Assembly: GCA_013373625.1 (NCBI GenBank)
Contig: JABXHM010000085.1
Span: 1-64,000, forward strand
Length of the DNA stretch: 64,000 nt
From: Alteromonadaceae bacterium
GTDB taxonomy: Bacteria > Pseudomonadota > Gammaproteobacteria > Enterobacterales > Alteromonadaceae
Reading direction: 5' to 3'
The notes below the pieces were generated by a model. The model worked only from the letters and a program-made list of their open reading frames with translations. It was not told the DNA's origin and did no database searches. Below, one piece after another: positions 1 to 7,493 of the stretch. Position 1 is the first letter of the stretch, and every line of letters starts with the position of its first letter. The position numbers and the translations under genes are program-made.

Positions 1-2
1 CA

Positions 3-180
3 TATTAATTTTTATCATACTGGGCTTACTCCCGCCATCCCTTGCTGTGCCTGTGCTGGCATCACATTTAATATTTTGCGAACCTATTTATATGCGAAGC
101 ATAGTTCGCATATAAATAAATCACTATTGGCATAGTACAGCTTTACGCTGCCAAGTCATACACTTAGGAGTTCGCAAAAC
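3..180. repeat. 178-bp direct repeat, copy 1
   Basis: This stretch matches 3626-3803 without gaps, at roughly 85% identity by eye. It starts with the end of the attC-like motif (TATTAATTTTT) and contains a near-perfect inverted repeat with arms ATTTATATGCGAA and TTCGCATATAAAT at about 89-118. It ends with TTAGGAGTTCGCAAAAC. It holds no convincing ORF and behaves like a gene-less cassette present twice. Recombination between copies would remove the cassettes between them. Confidence 0.75.
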
Positions 181-338
181 ATGGAACACAAAAAAATACG
201 AATAGTCGAGTCAGGTCAAAATCTGATTAACCGCATTTCCTTTAATTTATTGTTACCCCAACTTCCGCTTTACGTACGATCCGGTCCCACAGGCCCTTTG
301 AGACAAAGAGCAGACATTGGCTCTTGCGGCCATGTTAA

Positions 339-899
339 TTAGACATCACCATTCATCTTTAGCAAGTAGACTTTATGTTCTGCATTTAACGGCTTTGTAA
401 GCTCGCAACGTTCTGGACAATTAGTGATAGCATTTATGTATCCCCAACGTTTATGACCTTCAGCAAGATGATAAGGACCTAAGTAATTTTCTCCACTATG
501 ATCAAAATACTTTTGAGCATTTTTAAATAGTATAATCGGGCTTGGGAATGTTCCTGTATTACGTAACGATAATGCAGGCTCAGACTCTCTTATCCATTGT
601 TCGCGGAATATGTGATTACCGACATCGATAACACTTGCCTTTTTACTGGGAAACAATTCAACTTCCAGAATTTCCTGTGTCGTAAACATCGCTTCTTCAA
701 AGCTCCATTGTGACAAATCATGATGTCCAAACCTACTGATAAAGTTGTCATGTCTGTACAACCACTCAGAAACTACTTCCTTCGGAAAGCCTATCAAGTG
801 AGGCTCTACGCGACGATAATAAACGTCAAACGGTTCGTCATAATCTACTTTGCTAATGACTTCTAACAATCCTTCATCAAACGGTTGTGGTCGTGGCAT
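339..899 (-). CDS. Cassette protein, possibly ParB/sulfiredoxin-like
   Basis: A 186-residue soluble protein with no signal peptide or membrane segment. I do not recognise the family firmly. The C-terminal part contains PYHLAEGHKRWGYINA, which resembles the nuclease-like core of ParB/sulfiredoxin-fold proteins (a GHRR-type motif), preceded by a strand-rich segment SPIILFKNA. It is the leftmost complete ORF of the cassette block and has no attC site recognisable on its 3' side; that side (181-338) shows only a short motif TTTGAGACAAAGAGC that also occurs near 1015. The function is unknown, and the ParB-like reading is an inference from one motif. Confidence 0.6.
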   Translation of the reverse strand: MPRPQPFDEGLLEVISKVDYDEPFDVYYRRVEPHLIGFPKEVVSEWLYRHDNFISRFGHHDLSQWSFEEAMFTTQEILEVELFPSKKASVIDVGNHIFREQWIRESEPALSLRNTGTFPSPIILFKNAQKYFDHSGENYLGPYHLAEGHKRWGYINAITNCPERCELTKPLNAEHKVYLLKMNGDV

Positions 900-1012
900 G
901 CAGCTACCTTTAGCAAAAACTTACTGAGGTCAGAGTAAACTTTTTCTCAAAATTGGTCTGGAAAAAACGAGTTACAGTTTAATGTACGCTTCGGCTCAGA
1001 ATTATCATGGGC

Positions 1013-1148
1013 GCCTTGAGACAAAGAGCGGACGCTCAACGCTTTGCTCATCGGCGCATACAGCGGAGAGCGTTTTTGTGTAAATGGAGCGCAGCGACAT
1101 ACAAAAACGAGCGTAGCAGTATGTGTCCGCGTGCAGCAAATTGTTATA
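1013..1148 (-). repeat. attC-like site, one core box not recognisable
   Basis: Read leftwards it begins TATAACAATTTGCTGCACGCGGAC, directly after the stop of the 1150-1536 ORF, and contains complementary GCGGAC and GTCCGC blocks plus an internal hairpin with arms CGTTTTTGT and ACAAAAACG. The expected GTTRRRY box at the far end is not recognisable, so the site may be degraded. The TTTGTCTCAAGG stretch at its end recurs near 294-310. Confidence 0.45.
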
Positions 1149-1149
1149 T

Positions 1150-1536
1150 TTATAAAGTATCTGCGATACCTTTTAGTTCACCAGCTAAACTCAAAATGTC
1201 CGCTTCATTTACTTCAACTTCTTCGCCATGAACAATCCTCGGAATGCGTGGGCTATTGTATAGATTGGCGAGTTCTAAAAGAAGTTTTCTTGTTCTTTCT
1301 TTTCCCAGTAGCAACGCAACATCTTTAGGGAGCCTATTGCTATATAATGATAGTTGTGCGCATTCGAAATAAGTATTTTTATTGCTTTCTCTATACTCCG
1401 AAAATCGAACTAATGTCTCACTAGCTTCCAACAAAAATCTTCTTACTCTATCCCTACTGTCCTTGCTTAGCTTACTTATTCCAGATGTCACTTTAAGGAA
1501 GCTCTGAAGAAGCTCCAGAATTGCATTAATTTCCAT
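1150..1536 (-). CDS. Helical cassette protein of unknown function
   Basis: A 128-residue soluble protein predicted by eye to be nearly all helical, rich in Leu, Arg and Glu, with no signal peptide or membrane segment. I do not recognise a family. It sits between two attC-like sites, so it is one cassette. The next cassette to the right encodes a two-membrane-segment protein, but a site separates them, so co-transcription is possible without implying a functional pair. Confidence 0.6.
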   Translation of the reverse strand: MEINAILELLQSFLKVTSGISKLSKDSRDRVRRFLLEASETLVRFSEYRESNKNTYFECAQLSLYSNRLPKDVALLLGKERTRKLLLELANLYNSPRIPRIVHGEEVEVNEADILSLAGELKGIADTL

Positions 1537-1550
1537 TTTTGCTCCTCAAA

Positions 1551-1629
1551 TATAACATTAAATGAAGCGGACCCTAAGAACCGCTTATTAATTTTTAGGT
1601 GGCATTCCTGCCATGTCCGATACGTTAGC
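1551..1629 (-). repeat. attC-like site (shared-core type)
   Basis: Contains the core shared with 2099-2146 and 3592-3640: AAGCGG, a ten-base loop ACCCTAAGAA, then CCGCTT, flanked by ATAACATTAAATG on one side and ATTAATTTTT on the other. Read leftwards, GCTAACG at 1629-1623 (overlapping the stop of the next gene) and GTTAT at the far end could serve as the two integrase boxes. Near-identical sites within one array are typical of chromosomal integrons. Confidence 0.6.
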
Positions 1630-2065
1630 AAAGATACCTCAGAAAACCTGCGATACCAATTAGAGCTGGAAATCCGCTCCAAAGCCAATTCAAGTCTATC
1701 TTTGCGAGATACGAATGCTTCCATTTACGATCTCGTTGAAGTTCACTGAATTTACAATTTAGGTCGGTTGTCAGGGTGCCACTATCCTTTAGCAGTGATA
1801 TATAGTTTGTTGCTATGTGGACATGCATTCTGAATCTTTCATAGTGTTTCGCATTCACGAGCGCACCATATGTACCAATTAGCCCAAGCGCTAAGAATAC
1901 GTATTTTGCATCGTTACCATTTTCAGCAAAAAATGCGAGTGAGCCTAGTAGCGCGCCGGATAATGTTACTATCAATGCAGTAACATTTGAGCGATAGGTT
2001 TCATGCGCCCTAGCATGCTCAAAGTTATCTTTTACTAGAGCCCACACAATTTCTGGTTCATTCAT
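1625..2065 (-). CDS. Two-membrane-segment cassette protein
   Basis: A 146-residue protein with an acidic and His-containing N-terminus (about 1-28), a membrane hairpin at about 29-70 (VTALIVTLSGALLGSLAFF and YVFLALGLIGTYGALV), a soluble helical region, and a hydrophobic C-terminal segment WSGFPALIGIAGFLRYL. The arrangement recalls small SLATT/2TM-type membrane proteins sometimes linked to defence, but no diagnostic motif is visible. Its stop codon overlaps the GCTAACG box of the following attC-like site, as usual in cassettes. Confidence 0.6.
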   Translation of the reverse strand: MNEPEIVWALVKDNFEHARAHETYRSNVTALIVTLSGALLGSLAFFAENGNDAKYVFLALGLIGTYGALVNAKHYERFRMHVHIATNYISLLKDSGTLTTDLNCKFSELQRDRKWKHSYLAKIDLNWLWSGFPALIGIAGFLRYLC

Positions 2066-2098
2066 GTGCTTATCCTAAATTTACGGAGGCCTAAGCCA

Positions 2099-2146
2099 CC
2101 TAACATTTAAATGAAGCGGACCCTAAGAACCGCTTATTAATTTTTA
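2099..2146 (-). repeat. attC-like site (shared-core type)
   Basis: Carries CCTAACATTTAAATG, the stem AAGCGG/CCGCTT around ACCCTAAGAA, then ATTAATTTTT. It is almost identical to 3592-3640. Read leftwards, one side ends in a good GTTAGG box while the opposite box is degenerate. It lies between the ORFs at 2144-2557 and 1625-2065. Confidence 0.6.
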
Positions 2147-2557
2147 TACGCGTTTTTCAACGAAGTGCATACCCCAACGCCTTGATGCTGAAAGCATAAA
2201 CCCAAAATAGACTATAGAGAATACGCAGTCTAAAAATGCTTCACTACCTGTGTTAAACAGTAGGGATTTAACGAAATTCATTACGAGGCAAAAAAGTGAG
2301 ATAAACCAAATTGCTTTCAGAACGTTGTCGTAAATATGGTTTTTCAAAATGCCGCTGTGTTCTTGGAAACTGAAGAAAAAAGCGGCAAGTTTGAAGGTAA
2401 ACCAAACTAGGAAAAGCGACGCAATGGAAATGAAAATTGCTGCTGCGATTTCTTGAGTAAGAATGCCAATTATGAGAGCTGAAAGACACCAAGCGAATGG
2501 TAACTTAAACCCTACCTCTTGAGTGACGAGAATATATTTTGGTTTTTTAAGCTCCAT
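2144..2557 (-). CDS. Four-helix cassette membrane protein
   Basis: A 137-residue integral membrane protein with about four hydrophobic segments (near 18-38, 40-62, 83-103 and 112-128) and a basic C-terminal tail ending in FVEKRV. No family is recognised. It is bounded on the right by a long classical attC site and on the left by a short shared-core site. The hydrophobic small-protein content fits cassette genes of unknown function in environmental integrons. Confidence 0.6.
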   Translation of the reverse strand: MELKKPKYILVTQEVGFKLPFAWCLSALIIGILTQEIAAAIFISIASLFLVWFTFKLAAFFFSFQEHSGILKNHIYDNVLKAIWFISLFCLVMNFVKSLLFNTGSEAFLDCVFSIVYFGFMLSASRRWGMHFVEKRV

Positions 2558-2579
2558 TTCAATCCTTGATGCTCATAGC

Positions 2580-2686
2580 GTATAACGCCCCAATTTGGGG
2601 AAATTGCGAGTGTTTTGCCACGAAGTGGCAGCGAGTAATTTTCCCAAGCCAGCTTGCTGGCTGAACAACATTGGCTTGTTATAAGT
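2580..2686 (-). repeat. attC site, long classical type
   Basis: Read leftwards it runs from CTTATAACAAGCC to GGGGCGTTATACGC, with the inner complementary blocks GGGAAAATT and AATTTCCCC, a hairpin CAGCCAGCAAGCTGGCTTG and a central stem TGCCACTTCGTGGCA. The RYYYAAC and GTTRRRY-type boxes, imperfect palindrome and length of about 107 bp match the integron attC plan. Confidence 0.75.
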
Positions 2687-2687
2687 C

Positions 2688-2942
2688 TTATACATTGACT
2701 AACAGCACACCCAAAATTGCTATTAATATACAACTTAAACCAAAGTAGGTTATTGAGTATATTGGTTTAACCCAATTTACTGCCACATGATTTTGCAAGT
2801 CCCGAAAAGCGAAACTGCCTTTAGACAAAAGGTTAAGTGCGCTGGTATTGGGGAGCTTAAAAACGAACACCAATACCGTTGATATCATGACGCAAGTAAA
2901 ACCAACAAATAACAGCACTTGAGCAAATATTGGCATATCCAA
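2688..2942 (-). CDS. Small two-segment cassette membrane protein
   Basis: An 84-residue protein with a hydrophobic segment at about 6-28 and a second at about 60-82, joined by a polar loop. No family is recognised. It fills the space between two long attC sites almost completely, with only about nine bases between its start and the upstream site, so it needs a promoter outside its own cassette. Confidence 0.55.
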   Translation of the reverse strand: MDMPIFAQVLLFVGFTCVMISTVLVFVFKLPNTSALNLLSKGSFAFRDLQNHVAVNWVKPIYSITYFGLSCILIAILGVLLVNV

Positions 2943-2951
2943 CCTTAAGAC

Positions 2952-3051
2952 TTATAACGCCCTGTTAATGGGCAAAATTATGTTGGCTAAAATGTGAAGC
3001 GGAGCGAAACCAAGCCAACGTAATTTTGTCCACTTTAAACAGTTTGTTAGG
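2952..3051 (-). repeat. attC site, long classical type
   Basis: Read leftwards it starts CCTAACAAACTGTTTAAAGTGG and ends CCCATTAACAGGGCGTTATAAG, with inner complementary blocks ACAAAATTACGTTGGC and GCCAACATAATTTTG. These are the R and L box pairs of a standard attC. The stop codon of the lipoprotein gene lies inside the first box. Confidence 0.8.
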
Positions 3052-3583
3052 TTTTCTTTTCTTTGATGTTCACTGAGTAAACCTTGTTTAGGATGTTTAT
3101 ATCTTCAGTATGAAGTTCAAATGGATCTCTAAAGCAAAAGTTTGATTCAGCACACTCAATATTGATCTCTGAGTTGTTGTCATGTTGGCCACGTAATAAG
3201 AATAAACTACTGCACGAACTAGGATCACTGCCAGCGCTTGCTACACACAAAAAGACAACATTCGGTTCCCAATTACATTCAGTACTAGGATCTAGCTCCT
3301 TTAGTGGTATATGCAGTTTGTGACGACCATCATTAATAGTTGGGCGATATTCAAATTCAGTTGATTGCGACACATGCAACCCTGCTAACCAATTGTAGTT
3401 TTTGCAGGCTTTGGATTCACTTCTCGCTACATATTGAACTTTAATTTTGTAGGTCAAGGTGTCAACAATGCGCCCTTCGATATCAATGTAATTTTCACTA
3501 GGTGCAGGATAGTCAACTTTTGCTCTCATAGAGCTACAAGCCGTTAAAACCAAAATCGAAATTATTAACACCAATCTACGCAT
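3047..3583 (-). CDS. Cassette-borne lipoprotein of unknown function
   Basis: A 178-residue protein with a lipoprotein signal: MRRLVLIISILVLTAC, lipobox LTAC, predicted lipidated Cys16. The mature part contains several cysteines (near positions 60, 98, 112, 119, 123, 139 and 148) that could form disulfides in the periplasm. No family is recognised. It is the rightmost ORF of the block, between attC sites, and its stop overlaps the site on its 3' side. Confidence 0.65.
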   Translation of the reverse strand: MRRLVLIISILVLTACSSMRAKVDYPAPSENYIDIEGRIVDTLTYKIKVQYVARSESKACKNYNWLAGLHVSQSTEFEYRPTINDGRHKLHIPLKELDPSTECNWEPNVVFLCVASAGSDPSSCSSLFLLRGQHDNNSEINIECAESNFCFRDPFELHTEDINILNKVYSVNIKEKKT

Positions 3584-3591
3584 AGAAAACC

Positions 3592-3640
3592 TAACATTTA
3601 AATGAAGCGGACCCTAAGAACCGCTTATTAATTTTTGTCA
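3592..3640 (-). repeat. attC-like site (shared-core type)
   Basis: Nearly identical to 2099-2146: CCTAACATTTAAATG, stem AAGCGG/CCGCTT around ACCCTAAGAA, ATTAATTTTT. It joins the lipoprotein cassette to the second copy of the 178-bp repeat, with which it overlaps by about 15 bases. Confidence 0.6.
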
Positions 3641-3803
3641 TACCGGGCCATTTCCCGCTGTCCTTTGCTGTGGCTACACTTACATCACTTTTAATATTTT
3701 CCGAACTTATTTATATGCGAACAACGGTTCGCATATAAATAAATCACTATTGGTATAGTACAGCTTTACACAACCAAGTCATATACTTAGGAGTTCGCAA
3801 AAC
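3626..3803. repeat. 178-bp direct repeat, copy 2
   Basis: Gapless partner of 3-180. The hairpin arms ATTTATATGCGAAC and GGTTCGCATATAAAT (about 3710-3742) are conserved and are slightly better paired than in copy 1. The most divergent stretch is the first 60 bases after the attC end; the last 60 bases are almost unchanged, which suggests the hairpin half is the conserved functional part. Confidence 0.75.
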
Positions 3804-4070
3804 TGATGAGTGAAAATAAAAGCGAATACATGAAATGACTGTCGGGCCGAACGGCAGCAATACGTACATAGCAGCCTGTTAGAATCAGTCCAGCACTGTA
3901 GTAAAAAGAGCCTAAGAAAAAACATAAATCCAATTAAATGTGTAAACACCGAGCAATTCTGTCATCGCTATCGCTCCCATATTTGTTGTGACGAGTATTG
4001 TAATAACAATGTATTTGCCCCAAAACAACGTAATCGGTCTGAATAGGTATAACAGTCTGGGAGCGATTTT
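3804..4070. other. Spacer between cassette block and ilvM
   Basis: No gene seen. It contains CCTGTTAGAA near 3877, which resembles an isolated attC core box but has no partner. It includes the region downstream of ilvM where the operon transcript should end; no strong hairpin with a T-run was found. Confidence 0.5.
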
Positions 4071-4292
4071 TTACTGCAGCTGTACCTCACGCACACAATG
4101 CATTTTCCGCATTTGTGCGATGAGGTGTTCAATCGCACTGCTGCCCGACACTTTTAAGGTTAAAAACGTTTGTTCTTTGGTACTTTCACCGGAAAATGTA
4201 TATATCGTAAAGCGTCTGAAGCGTGCGCACTGAAGTACTCTTTCGATGGCTGCGGCGTCATTTTGTAAGGTGATAAATAAGGTGTTAGTCAT
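4071..4292 (-). CDS. ilvM: Acetolactate synthase II small subunit IlvM
   Basis: A 73-residue ACT-domain regulatory subunit that pairs with IlvG to form acetohydroxyacid synthase II, the first common step of valine, leucine and isoleucine synthesis. The beta-alpha-beta pattern of one ACT repeat is visible (TLFITLQNDAAAIERVLQCARFRR, then FLTLKVSG). Length is typical for IlvM. It overlaps the end of ilvG by eight bases, so translation is probably coupled. No ilvD or ilvA follows, unlike the E. coli ilvGMEDA operon; the cassette block comes next. Confidence 0.9.
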   Translation of the reverse strand: MTNTLFITLQNDAAAIERVLQCARFRRFTIYTFSGESTKEQTFLTLKVSGSSAIEHLIAQMRKMHCVREVQLQ

Positions 4293-5985
4293 ACTGCTGC
4301 TCCGTCATCTTTTTCTCTACCATTTGCTGCTCTAGCATTTGTGCATTACCAGTATTCGGTGGCACAATCGGCCATACGTTATCTTGCGGGTTGAGTTTTA
4401 CGTGCAGTAATGCTGGCCCTTTTTGCTCAATCAGTTGAGCAACCACTGCGTCGATATTGTCGCCGTGCGTTAGTTCACAGGCATAAAAGCCAAAACCGCG
4501 CGCAATGTCAGTAAAGGGCGGATTATCAGAGAGATCCGTTTCGCTGAAGCGCTGTTCGTGAAACAGCTCCTGCCACTGCTTTACCATGCCCAGGCGCTGA
4601 TTATCAAACAGCACAACTTTAACCGGTAAATCATAGCGAATAGCGGTAGCAAGCTCCTGAATATTCATCATGAAAGAGCCATCACCACTAATGGTGACAA
4701 CAGTGGCATCCGGGTTGGCCGCCTGTGCCCCCATCGCCGCAGGCAAACCAAATCCCATGGTACCCAGCCCGCCACTGGTCAGGTGATGTCGTGGACTGGC
4801 AAATTTAAGATATTGCGCCGCCCACATCTGGTGTTGCCCCACATCACAGGTATAAATTGCCTTGCCGCCCGTGGCGGTATTCAACGCAGACAATACAGCT
4901 TCGGCAGACAGCCCTTTTTGCTCATCACCCTGTTGGTCCGCATTGCAAGGCTGACCTTGAGCCTGCAGCATCTCAATACGTTGTAACCAGTCCGGCACCT
5001 CAAATTCTGTAAACAACTGATTGAAGATGCATTTGATATCGGCATTGATACTGACGTCCGGCTGGCGACGTTTGCCCAACTCAGCCGCATCAATATCGAT
5101 ATGAATCACCCTGGCGCTAGGCGCAAATTCCGCTAGCTTGCCGGTAGCACGATCATCGAGGCGCGCGCCCATGACCAGCAGTAAATCGCATTCGTTAACG
5201 GCCATATTAGCCGGACGCAGGCCATGCATACCCAGCATACCCTGATCCAGCGGATAATCTGGTGGCGCTGTACCTAATCCTTTCAGGCTGCTTACCAGCG
5301 GCAAGCCTGTCATTTTTATATACTGGCGCGCCTCAGTCAGTGCATCCGCCATGGCAATACCGCCGCCTAAATAAAGCAGTGGCCTTGCGGCGCTTGCTAA
5401 TAAATCATTGGCCTGCGCTAACGCTTCGCCGTAGCTGGGCTCGTTTTTCGCGGCCGGGTGAGTAGCCTGCAAAAAGGCTTGTTCTGTTACCTCAGACATC
5501 AGTATATCTTTTGGCACATCAACCAGTACTGGCCCCGGCCGGCCTGACATACACAGCGCATAAGCCTGTTCCATCACTTCTGGTATTTCATCGGGGTGGG
5601 TAATTTGAAAGCTGTGTTTGGTCACACTGAGCGACAAGCCCAGGCTGTCGACTTCCTGAAAGGCATCGCTGCCCATTGAGGCAGAAGCCACCTGACCAGA
5701 AATTACCAACAGTGGTACTGAATCAAGCATGGCATCGGCCAGCGGGGTCAGCAAATTGGTAAAACCCGGCCCTGACGTACCAAAACAGACGCCCGGCTTA
5801 TTGGTACTGCGGGCATAGCCAATGGCCGCAAACCCCGCGCCTTGTTCGTGTCTGGCAAGATAATGTTTAATGTCAAAATCCAGTAACGCATCGTACAGCG
5901 GCATAATGGCACCGCCCGGATACCCGAACACTTTATAAACATGCTGGCGTTGCAAAAAATCGAGTATGGCTTCAGCGCCGGTCAT
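4285..5985 (-). CDS. ilvG: Acetolactate synthase II large subunit IlvG
   Basis: The catalytic thiamine-diphosphate subunit of acetohydroxyacid synthase. It condenses pyruvate with pyruvate or 2-oxobutyrate in branched-chain amino acid synthesis. From the chosen start the protein has 566 residues: an N-terminal TPP-binding domain with catalytic Glu47 in ARHEQGAGFA, a central FAD-type domain, and a C-terminal domain with the metal/TPP motif GDGSFMMNIQEL. The ATG at 5985 is preferred to one 21 bases upstream because AGGGAGA lies five to seven bases before it. It is transcribed behind the ilvL attenuator. The reading frame is intact, unlike the frameshifted ilvG of E. coli K-12. Confidence 0.95.
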   Translation of the reverse strand: MTGAEAILDFLQRQHVYKVFGYPGGAIMPLYDALLDFDIKHYLARHEQGAGFAAIGYARSTNKPGVCFGTSGPGFTNLLTPLADAMLDSVPLLVISGQVASASMGSDAFQEVDSLGLSLSVTKHSFQITHPDEIPEVMEQAYALCMSGRPGPVLVDVPKDILMSEVTEQAFLQATHPAAKNEPSYGEALAQANDLLASAARPLLYLGGGIAMADALTEARQYIKMTGLPLVSSLKGLGTAPPDYPLDQGMLGMHGLRPANMAVNECDLLLVMGARLDDRATGKLAEFAPSARVIHIDIDAAELGKRRQPDVSINADIKCIFNQLFTEFEVPDWLQRIEMLQAQGQPCNADQQGDEQKGLSAEAVLSALNTATGGKAIYTCDVGQHQMWAAQYLKFASPRHHLTSGGLGTMGFGLPAAMGAQAANPDATVVTISGDGSFMMNIQELATAIRYDLPVKVVLFDNQRLGMVKQWQELFHEQRFSETDLSDNPPFTDIARGFGFYACELTHGDNIDAVVAQLIEQKGPALLHVKLNPQDNVWPIVPPNTGNAQMLEQQMVEKKMTEQQYD

Positions 5986-6003
5986 TTTATTTCTCCCTAA
6001 TAA

Positions 6004-6033
6004 CAAAAAACCCCCGGACTTTCGTTCGGGGGT
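6004..6033 (-). terminator. ilv attenuator terminator
   Basis: Read leftwards: CCCCCGAAC, GAAA loop, GTCCGGGGG, then six Ts. The stem is GC-rich with one A-C mismatch. It lies between the ilvL stop codon and the ilvG ribosome-binding site, the position expected for the attenuator that ends transcription when branched-chain aminoacyl-tRNAs are plentiful. Confidence 0.9.
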
Positions 6034-6054
6034 TGTGTTTGGTTTAATCTTTGA

Positions 6055-6174
6055 TTAAATCGAACAGTCGCCCCCGCGCGCTGCAATAATCACCACGTTA
6101 ATCACCACGAGCACAATACGCATGCTGCAAACAGCTGCGTTGTGAGGCGTTATTGTGATTAAAGGTGTGCGCAT
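6055..6174 (-). CDS. ilvL: ilvGM operon leader peptide
   Basis: A short ORF upstream of the ilv attenuator. Its coding sequence includes MRIVLVVINVVII (from the ATG at 6123), ten of thirteen residues being Ile, Val or Leu, followed by AARGGDCSI and TAA. The ATG at 6123 gives 22 residues. An in-frame ATG at 6174 with AGG seven bases upstream gives 39 residues and has the better ribosome-binding site. The Val/Ile run sits where ribosome stalling would favour an antiterminator over the hairpin at 6004-6033. This is standard branched-chain attenuation. The control codons are clear; only the start is uncertain. Confidence 0.88.
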   Translation of the reverse strand: MRTPLITITPHNAAVCSMRIVLVVINVVIIAARGGDCSI

Positions 6175-6324
6175 AAAGAGCCTGTCAGTTTTTCGTAAAT
6201 GTAATCTATGGGTAATTACTTACCGCACGACGTTGCAATGTTAATAACGGTATATCCTAACGTTTAACACATCGGTGATACTAAGTATTGGACTGCCATG
6301 AATGGTTACTCCATATATGCCCAC

Positions 6325-7398
6325 TTATTTCACCGGCACTTCAACTATCCAGTCAAAAGGATCAGCAATGGTACCGTATTGAATACCGGTTAAATGGTCG
6401 TATAGATGTTGCGAAACAGTGCCAGTCTGATTGTCATTAATAACGTAGTCTTCGTCCATGTAACTAAGTGAACCTACTGGCGAAATGACTGCAGCAGTGC
6501 CACAGCCAAAACATTCTGTAATTTTACCGCTTTTGATGTCATCCACGATCTGGTTTACATCCAGGCGCTGCTCACTTACGTCATAACCTAACGTGGGCGC
6601 CAGTTGTAAAATAGAGTTGCGGGTAATGCCAGGTAAAATACTGCCACTCAGTGAAGGCGTAACAATGGTTTTGCCTTCATATACAAAACAAATGTTCATT
6701 GCGCCGACTTCTTCAATATAACGGCCTTCAATGGCGTCCAGCCACAACACCTGTGAAAAGCCTTTTTTCGCGGCTTCCTCTGACGCATACAAACTGGCCG
6801 CATAATTACCGCCCGTTTTAGCTTCACCAACCCCGCCCGCTACAGCCCGGCGGTATTTGTTAGCAATACAAACCGAGATGGGATTAAAACCACCCTGAAA
6901 ATAGGCGCCAGCTGGCCCGGTAATAATAAAATGCAGGTAGCTTTTACTCGCCCCCAGGCCTAGCTTAGGGCTGGTTGCAATCATGGTCGGACGGATGTAG
7001 AGCGATGCACCGGGCTTATCAGGCACAAAAGCATGATCGAGTTTAATCAGTGCTTTCAGTGCCTCCAGATGAAAATTCTCATCAACCGTTGGCATTACCA
7101 TACGCTCTGCACTGCGATTAAAGCGACGACAGTTTTCCAACGGCCGAAATAAATTAATGTTGCCGTTGGGGTTGCGATAAGCCTTTAAGCCTTCGAAAAT
7201 TTCCTGACTGTAATGCAACACCGCCGCAGACGGATCCAGACTCAGCGTGTGATAAGGTGTCACCTCTGCATTGTGCCAGCCTTTTCCTGCGGCGTACTCC
7301 TGGGTAAACATATGGTCTGAAAATGTTGCCCCAAAGCTAAATTCATCAGGGCATCCTCTGCGATTCGCCACATCAAGCGGCTTTATATTGATAAACAT
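6325..7398 (-). CDS. ilvE: Branched-chain amino acid aminotransferase (long type)
   Basis: A 357-residue fold-IV PLP aminotransferase that transfers the amino group between glutamate and the 2-oxo acids of Leu, Ile and Val. The PLP lysine is Lys194 in GEAKTGGNYA. Other family motifs are HYSQEIFEGLKAYR (about 62-75) and ECFGCGTAAVISPVG. The length and the N-terminal extension match the eukaryotic/actinobacterial-type class rather than the roughly 310-residue enterobacterial IlvE. It lies upstream of ilvL in the same direction, with a 150-base gap that should hold the ilvL promoter, so it is probably a separate unit. Confidence 0.92.
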   Translation of the reverse strand: MFINIKPLDVANRRGCPDEFSFGATFSDHMFTQEYAAGKGWHNAEVTPYHTLSLDPSAAVLHYSQEIFEGLKAYRNPNGNINLFRPLENCRRFNRSAERMVMPTVDENFHLEALKALIKLDHAFVPDKPGASLYIRPTMIATSPKLGLGASKSYLHFIITGPAGAYFQGGFNPISVCIANKYRRAVAGGVGEAKTGGNYAASLYASEEAAKKGFSQVLWLDAIEGRYIEEVGAMNICFVYEGKTIVTPSLSGSILPGITRNSILQLAPTLGYDVSEQRLDVNQIVDDIKSGKITECFGCGTAAVISPVGSLSYMDEDYVINDNQTGTVSQHLYDHLTGIQYGTIADPFDWIVEVPVK

Positions 7399-7493
7399 CT
7401 CATTAATTCCTAAAACTGTATCCAGGCAAAAACATAGTTCCTGTTATTCTTTTATCATCTGCTTAGGCAGAAACCTTTTCTTACGGTAACGAC

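Larger units (their letters stand above)
1..3803 (-). mobile_element. Integrase-less block of integron-like gene cassettes
   Basis: Six small leftward ORFs of unrelated types are each followed, in their own direction, by an attC-like inverted-repeat site. Three of the sites share a nearly identical core and two are long classical-looking attC sites with CCTAAC/GTTATAA-type boxes. The ORFs almost fill the space between sites, as in integron cassettes. Cassettes point left, so an attI/intI end would be expected on the right, but ilvM lies there and no integrase gene is present. That fits a cluster of attC sites lacking an integrase. The block begins before the window, so its left limit is unknown. 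Assignment rests on eye-read attC structure and has not been tested with a covariance model. Confidence 0.7.

Noticed and set aside
181-342. A 53-codon ORF after the first 178-bp repeat with AGGAG upstream
   Set aside because: The equivalent ORF after the second repeat copy stops after ten codons, the sequence has no protein-like pattern, and it overlaps the end of the 339-899 gene.
1007-1328. Rightward ORFs at 1007-1231 and 1044-1328
   Set aside because: They run through the attC-like site and antisense to a better leftward gene; their content reflects the inverted repeats.
140-3760. TACAGCTTTAC near 141 and 3749, similar to the TACAGCC regulon half-site
   Set aside because: No second half-site at the 14-base spacing; both lie inside the duplicated cassette repeat, so they count as one chance occurrence.
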